A DNA stretch of 36,376 nt, from NCBI GenBank assembly GCA_944321985.1, contig CALUNK010000007.1:1-36376 (forward strand), read 5' to 3'. The position numbers were made by a program, and so were the translations under genes. This document shows positions 32,433 through 36,376 of this stretch, piece after piece. This DNA comes from Candidatus Methanomethylophilaceae archaeon. GTDB taxonomy: Archaea; Thermoplasmatota; Thermoplasmata; Methanomassiliicoccales; Methanomethylophilaceae. Within the stretch, counting starts at the first letter, position 1. Each line of letters begins with the position of its first letter. The notes under the pieces were generated by a model. The model ran no database searches. It was not told where the DNA came from and was given only the letters and a program-made list of their open reading frames with translations.

Positions 32433-33257
32433 TCATCTGACAGCGGGAGGGAGCTGCGAGAGCTCCTCCTCGGTGTATTTCCTCAGGTCCTTGTCCAGGA
32501 CGGAGATGTCGCATACGTACACGTCCTCGGGGCACTCGAGGTCGTCCAGGCATCCGACCCAGTACACTACAAGGCCGGGCCCGAACAGCTTCGTGTAGGG
32601 GACGAGCTGTTTCCTGGAGTTGAACCTGAACTCGGTGTTGTCCCCGAAAGAGGCCTTGCTCTCCACCCAGTAGATCGTCTTGCCCTCGTACTCCACCGGT
32701 TGGTCAAGCAGGCAGTCCGGGGTCTTGGTGAACTCCGTTCCCCTGAGGTCGTTCTCGGTCCTGTAGGTGACCCCCTGTCCGTCGAGCCACTCGTGGAGGA
32801 GCCCCTCGCCCCAGAGCCCGCGCTCCCTCTGGCGGTCGTTGGCGGCGGGGGAGTAGACTATGTCCTTCTCCAGGGCCTCTCTGACCTCGTCGGCGGTCTC
32901 CTCGGACTCCAGCAGGTCGGGGTCGCGGATGTAGCTCCAGAACTCCTTCTTGGTGGCTCCGTCCTCGAGGAAGATGAACATCGCGGTGAGGATTGGCGGG
33001 AACTTGTACTTCTTGGACAGGCCCATGATGGAGGTTCCCTTGCGCCATTCCTTCAGCATCTTCGCGGAGTTCTGCTTAACAACGTAGAAGCGCTTCTTGA
33101 CCTCCCTGGCGGTCTTCTGTGTGAACAGGCTGTCCAGCATACGCGGGTCGTACTCGGAAGACAGCCTCTCCACGTCTTCGGCGCAGTGGAGGCTGTTGTA
33201 CAGCTCCTTGTATTCATCGTATTTCACGTTATCACAGGTGCCTGCACAGGTCTTCAA
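32433..33257 (-). CDS. TPD-domain (CDIN1/C15orf41-like) predicted nuclease-fold protein
   Basis: Protein of 274 residues resembling the TPD family that includes human CDIN1. The N-terminal half (about 30-130) is helical with repeated helix-turn-helix-like segments (LKEWRKGTSIMGLSKKYKFPPILTAMFIFLE). The C-terminal half is a PD-(D/E)xK-like domain: Glu151 in GLWGEGLLHEWL, the eponymous TPD at 179-181, and ESK at 199-201. These would be the metal-binding and catalytic residues. An alternative GTG start at 33227 would avoid the 26-base overlap with the oxidoreductase gene. The archaeal role is unknown. Confidence 0.82.
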   Translation of the reverse strand: MKTCAGTCDNVKYDEYKELYNSLHCAEDVERLSSEYDPRMLDSLFTQKTAREVKKRFYVVKQNSAKMLKEWRKGTSIMGLSKKYKFPPILTAMFIFLEDGATKKEFWSYIRDPDLLESEETADEVREALEKDIVYSPAANDRQRERGLWGEGLLHEWLDGQGVTYRTENDLRGTEFTKTPDCLLDQPVEYEGKTIYWVESKASFGDNTEFRFNSRKQLVPYTKLFGPGLVVYWVGCLDDLECPEDVYVCDISVLDKDLRKYTEEELSQLPPAVR

Positions 33258-34578
33258 CCGCGGAGATGACGACGTCCTTGACCATGGATGTCGGCGGGCA
33301 GTAGGCGTTCTCGGAACGCATCAGGAAATCCTCTGCGGTCATGCCGTTGATTATGGCGGAGGTCAGCCAGTCGATGCGTCCGGTGGCATCCTCCCCGGCG
33401 ATTATCTGGGCGCCCACGATCCTGTGGGTGGTCCTGTCGGCGATGACCTTCACCCTCAGCTCCTTGCCGCCCGGGTAGTACCTCGCGCGGGTGAGCCCGC
33501 TGGCGATGCCGGTGGCGGTGTCTATGCCGTACCATGAGGCGAGGCCAAGGGACAGGCCGGTTCCTGCGATCTGCTTGTCGCCTATGACGCTCACCCAGGG
33601 GCTGGCGACCGGTCCGAACAGCATCTTCTTGCCGCAGGCGGCGTTGTTCCCCGCGACACGTCCCTGCTTGACGGCGGTGGAGCCCAACTGGCTCATGGTC
33701 GCCCCGGGCATGATCGCGGACTCGCACTGGACCACATCGCCCGCGACGTATACGTCGGGGACGATCCTGCCCCTCCTGTAAGCGTTGAGCGTGGGCGAGG
33801 CTATGAGAGCGTTGAGCTGCCCGACGTCGAGGCCGAGCGCCTTGGGGATGTCCAGGTTGGCGCGGACCCCGGTTGCGAATATCATCAGGCCGCAGGGATA
33901 CTCCACTCCCGCGGCGGTGACGCTGCTGACCTTCCCGTCTCCGTTCACGGCCTGGATGGGCGCCTTCATGACGAACCTGATGCCTTTGGATTCGAGGTGC
34001 TCCTGGATCTCGTCGGCCATGTCCTTGTCCGCTATGCGGGGGATGACCTGGTCCATCATCTCGATGACCGTCACGTCCTTGCCCATTTCCCTGAGGGCGA
34101 CGGCCAGTTCAAGGCCGATGACGCCGGCTCCGCCGATTACGACCCTGTCGACATCCTCCAGTGCCGCCTGGATGTCCTTCCCGTCCCTAACCGTCCTGAC
34201 GACGAAGACGTTTGCGAGGTCGGTGCCCGGTATGGGGGGTACGAACACCCTTCCGCCGGTGGCGATGATCAGCGAGTCGTAGGGGTACGTCTGCCCCCCT
34301 GCGGTGACCGTCTTGCCCTCGCCGTCTACGGATTCGACCCTCGTCTCAGTGATGACCTTGATGCCGCGCTCCTTCTCGTAGAACTCGGGCGTGTGCATGA
34401 CGATATCGTCCCAGCCGCTCCTGCCCTCGATCCCCCACGGGATGGCGCAGGGCGAGTAGGCGATGTCCTCGTCCTCTGTGAAAACCGTGATTTGCACGTC
34501 AGAGGATGCCTCCCTGGCTGCCGAGGCGGCCGACATCCCCGCCGCTCCCGAACCTATGACGATAATTCTCCTTGCCAT
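33232..34578 (-). CDS. FAD/NAD(P) disulfide-type oxidoreductase (NADH oxidase/CoA-disulfide reductase-like)
   Basis: Flavoprotein of 448 residues from the ATG at 34578. Seen: FAD motif VIGSGAAGMSAASAA (about 7-21), single active-site cysteine in YSPCAIPWG (Cys44), the NAD(P) motif VVIGGAGVIGLELAVALREMG (about 150-170), VYVAGDVVQ (about 280) and a C-terminal dimerisation domain. One cysteine rather than a CxxxxC pair fits the NADH oxidase/CoA-disulfide reductase group. It could protect against oxygen or reduce small disulfides; substrate not determined. Longer starts upstream (34593, 34719) lack family sequence. Confidence 0.87.
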   Translation of the reverse strand: MARRIIVIGSGAAGMSAASAAREASSDVQITVFTEDEDIAYSPCAIPWGIEGRSGWDDIVMHTPEFYEKERGIKVITETRVESVDGEGKTVTAGGQTYPYDSLIIATGGRVFVPPIPGTDLANVFVVRTVRDGKDIQAALEDVDRVVIGGAGVIGLELAVALREMGKDVTVIEMMDQVIPRIADKDMADEIQEHLESKGIRFVMKAPIQAVNGDGKVSSVTAAGVEYPCGLMIFATGVRANLDIPKALGLDVGQLNALIASPTLNAYRRGRIVPDVYVAGDVVQCESAIMPGATMSQLGSTAVKQGRVAGNNAACGKKMLFGPVASPWVSVIGDKQIAGTGLSLGLASWYGIDTATGIASGLTRARYYPGGKELRVKVIADRTTHRIVGAQIIAGEDATGRIDWLTSAIINGMTAEDFLMRSENAYCPPTSMVKDVVISAVEDLCRHL

Positions 34579-34774
34579 GTGGCTTACCTGCATTCCCGTA
34601 TAGCGTCCTTCTAAAAGCTTTTCCTGTTCGCACTCATGCACACGCGCGTCAGCGTGACGGGGCGGATTCGGAAATTCGGACGTCTGGCACATGCGCTCTC
34701 GATGCGCCCGGGCAAGCAACGGCGTCCGACCCTGTGGGTGGAAGGGTTAAATCTACGTCCAGGATAACGGATTC
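34579..34774. promoter_or_regulatory. Divergent intergenic region of the oxidoreductase and RaSEA genes
   Basis: 196 bases without a gene. A TATA-like CTTTTAGA read on the minus strand near 34608-34615 and GGTTAAATC near 34745-34752 on the plus strand could serve the two genes. Between are a direct repeat ATTCGGA (34666-34672, 34674-34680), a CGTCA/TGACG hairpin and TCGGACG/CGTCCGA (34676-34682, 34723-34729). Confidence 0.35.
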
Positions 34775-35770
34775 ATGATGAATGAGAAGAGGTCGCCTTC
34801 CCAGCTGGAGGCGCTTTGGAAGGAGAGCGACATGTCGAACGGTCGCAAGGTCGACGCGATGGTCGTGATCCTACGTACAAACGGATGCTGCTGGGTCAGG
34901 CAAGGCGGTTGCACGATGTGCGGCTACCGCGAGGCGTCGCTGACGGACGTGACCGCGGACGACCTCCTCAGACAGCTGGACCAGGCGCTGGCCAAATACA
35001 AGGGCGAGCCCTTCGTCAAGATCTACACATCGGGCAGCTTCCTGGACGACCGCGAGGTGCCGCCGGACGTCAGAGCGCGCTTCTTCGAGGCGTTCTCCGG
35101 TTGCGAGCGCATACTGTTCGAGAGCCGTCCCGAGTTCATAACGCCCGAGTCCCTGGAGGGGGTTCCGAAGACGGCCACAATCGCGCTGGGTCTCGAGAGC
35201 TCCGACCCGGTGGTGCTGGAGCGTTCTGTGCACAAGGGGTTCACCCCGGAGGACATCCGCAGGGCGGGGACCCTGATAAAGGAGAACGGCCTGATGGTGA
35301 GGACGTACCTGCTGCTCAAGCCCCCGTTCATGACCGAGGACATGGCGATAGAGGACGCCGTCAGGTCGGCAAGGTTCGCGGACCCCTTCTCGGACGAGAT
35401 CTCGGTCAACCCCCTGAACGTGCAGAGGGGGACCTACGTGGAGCGCCTTTGGAAGAGGGGCGAGTTCAGGTCTCCCTGGATATGGTCCCTCATCGAGGTG
35501 TTCAGACAACTGTCTGGCACTGTTGATTCTAGGCTCATGTCGTCGCCCTCCGGAGGAGGGGCGGCGAGGGGTGTGCACAACTGTGGCGAGTGCGACCGCA
35601 GGGCGTTGGACGCGGTCGAGATGTTCAGCTTCACGCAGGACCCGAAGGACCTCGACGTCGAATGCGGGTGCAGGGAGGAATGGCTGGCCTACAGGGAATC
35701 GGAGAGGATCCTCGGGTCGCCCGCGGACCTGGACCGCGATTTCGAAAACGACTTGATTCTAAGGATGTGA
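34775..35770 (+). CDS. Archaeosine synthesis radical SAM protein RaSEA
   Basis: Radical SAM enzyme of 331 residues. With ArcS it completes archaeosine at position 15 of archaeal tRNAs by cleaving the lysine adduct of preQ0-modified tRNA. Seen: ILRTNGCCWVRQGGCTMCGY, with cluster cysteines at about 38 or 39, 46 and 49, then KIYTSGSFLDDREVP (about 82-96), ALGLESSDPVVLERSVHKGF (about 138-157), LLKPPFM, and a C-terminal cysteine region HNCGECDRRAL and VECGCREEW. The partner ArcS is not in the window. The next gene starts four bases after its stop. Confidence 0.9.
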   Translation: MMNEKRSPSQLEALWKESDMSNGRKVDAMVVILRTNGCCWVRQGGCTMCGYREASLTDVTADDLLRQLDQALAKYKGEPFVKIYTSGSFLDDREVPPDVRARFFEAFSGCERILFESRPEFITPESLEGVPKTATIALGLESSDPVVLERSVHKGFTPEDIRRAGTLIKENGLMVRTYLLLKPPFMTEDMAIEDAVRSARFADPFSDEISVNPLNVQRGTYVERLWKRGEFRSPWIWSLIEVFRQLSGTVDSRLMSSPSGGGAARGVHNCGECDRRALDAVEMFSFTQDPKDLDVECGCREEWLAYRESERILGSPADLDRDFENDLILRM

Positions 35771-35774
35771 CAAC

Positions 35775-36101
35775 GTGGAGTACGACATCAAGAGAGGCTG
35801 GTTCAAGAACATCGAGGGCGACCTGCTCGAGAAGATGATGGCCGACGTCTTCGGCAACGTCACCAAGGAGGGCGACCTGCTGGTGTCCACCTACGGCGTC
35901 CTCGACAGGATAGAGGTCAAGGTCCTGACCAAGGACAAGCTGGACATCGTCACGGTCAACAAGGAGGGCGCGACGGCGGACGACGACGCCATCCTGGACA
36001 GCAAGAGGCGCCTGAACGAGTTCGCCGAGAAGGCCACGGGATTCGACGCCAAGGCCCGCATGAAGAGGGCCCAGAAAAAGGCGAAGGAAGGCACCCTCTG
36101 A
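35775..36101 (+). CDS. Small conserved archaeal protein, DUF5611-like
   Basis: Protein of 108 residues starting with GTG at 35775, four bases after the RaSEA stop, so co-transcribed with it. The N-terminal EYDIKRGWFKNIEG and the beta-alpha pattern DRIEVKVLTKDKLDIVTVN recall the small archaeal DUF5611 family, named from memory. The second half is a charged helix (DAILDSKRRLNEFAEKATGFDAKARMKRAQKKAK) suited to binding nucleic acid or a partner. No catalytic motif seen. Function unknown; the neighbour hints at tRNA modification but this is weak. Confidence 0.75.
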   Translation: MEYDIKRGWFKNIEGDLLEKMMADVFGNVTKEGDLLVSTYGVLDRIEVKVLTKDKLDIVTVNKEGATADDDAILDSKRRLNEFAEKATGFDAKARMKRAQKKAKEGTL

Positions 36102-36155
36102 GGCCCTCCTGCCAAACCGCTTCCACCTTTCTTATTATAAGGGCGCGATGGGTTA

Positions 36156-36376
36156 GGTTTAAATACAACACCCATATACAACCCCCTTAGATTGGACATA
36201 ATAGTGTTCGACCAGACGCATCGGGCAATGCGAACGCAACCCACGTCTGCCCCGCTTCCTTCGGGTTTCTAGGGGCGAATACGGCGTCACGGTCGGAGCA
36301 TTAAGACGTTCGTCTGATAAAACGCGAGGTTAGCGAAGAGACCCTCGCAGGTATGTGTAAAATATGCCGCAAAGGA
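36156..36376 (+). ncRNA. Candidate structured RNA or leader, cut by the window end
   Basis: A TATA-like GTTTAAATAC (36157-36166) predicts transcription from about 36190. No open frame of note follows. The sequence folds: CGACC-A-GACGC (36209-36219) pairs with GCGTC-AC-GGTCG (36284-36295), extended by T-G and T-A pairs; inside is GCCCC/GGGGC (36249-36253, 36272-36276). Further hairpins are AGAC-GTTC-GTCT (36304-36315) and GCGAGG/CCTCGC (about 36324-36348). I do not recognise RNase P, SRP, rRNA or riboswitch signatures. It may be an RNA gene or a long leader of a gene beyond the edge. Confidence 0.45.

Noticed and set aside
1-36376. CRISPR arrays, insertion sequences, prophage or toxin-antitoxin pairs
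   Set aside because: No regularly spaced direct repeats, transposase, integrase or phage genes are visible, and the RHH protein has no toxin-like partner.

Overview
The window is chromosomal DNA of a methanogenic archaeon, most likely a member of the Methanomassiliicoccales (Thermoplasmatota). This rests on gene content and not on a database search: adjacent FpoM/FpoN-like proton-pumping subunits, archaeal ether-lipid genes (prenyl diphosphate synthase, geranylgeranyl reductase, CarS), GTP cyclohydrolase MptA of methanopterin synthesis, aIF5A, Nop5, LSm, the archaeosine protein RaSEA, an archaeal-type initiator tRNA, TATA-box promoters close to start codons, frequent TTG starts and high G+C. 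The order-level placement is an inference.

Layout. 1-2530: end of an Fpo operon (fpoM partial, fpoN). 2648-4709: lipid operon (prenyl synthase, geranylgeranyl reductase), convergent with nob1 (4757-5215). 5429-8952: six-gene minus-strand operon of poorly known, apparently membrane-linked proteins (PH-like, YidD-like, TPR, zinc-ribbon/FHA-like, SPFH with zinc ribbons, four-helix membrane protein), divergent from a small ribbon-helix-helix regulator (9057-9269), with inverted repeats between the two promoters. 9348-11881: carS, pyrE, family 4 uracil-DNA glycosylase, HAD phosphatase. 12002-16977: smc-scpA-scpB, behind a structured leader. 16978-17368: gap rich in inverted repeats, then an LSm gene. 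17606-23480: ABC transporter (fused double permease, two ATPases), PhoU-like DUF47 protein and a phosphohexomutase. 23489-27631: minus-strand speB, aIF5A, nop5, class II aldolase and mtnA. 27819-30248: HTH regulator, riboflavin-pathway reductase, rtcA. 30303-32375: initiator tRNA, SCP2-like protein, RNase HII, mptA. 32433-36101: TPD (CDIN1-like) nuclease-fold protein, FAD/NAD disulfide-type oxidoreductase, RaSEA and a small archaeal protein. 36102-36376: a promoter followed by a foldable non-coding stretch cut by the window end.

How the genes work together. Most are housekeeping: energy conservation, ether lipids, chromosome segregation, RNA processing and modification, cofactors. The run mtnA, aldolase, nop5, aIF5A, speB has a possible polyamine logic: agmatinase supplies putrescine for spermidine, hypusination of aIF5A consumes spermidine, and MtnA plus the aldolase can recycle the methylthioadenosine by-product. 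The best candidates for undescribed biology are the six-gene membrane operon with its RHH regulator and operator-like repeats, the ABC/DUF47 cassette without a binding protein, and the two structured non-coding regions (16978-17368 and 36190-36376). I saw no CRISPR array, insertion sequence, phage gene or rRNA gene.
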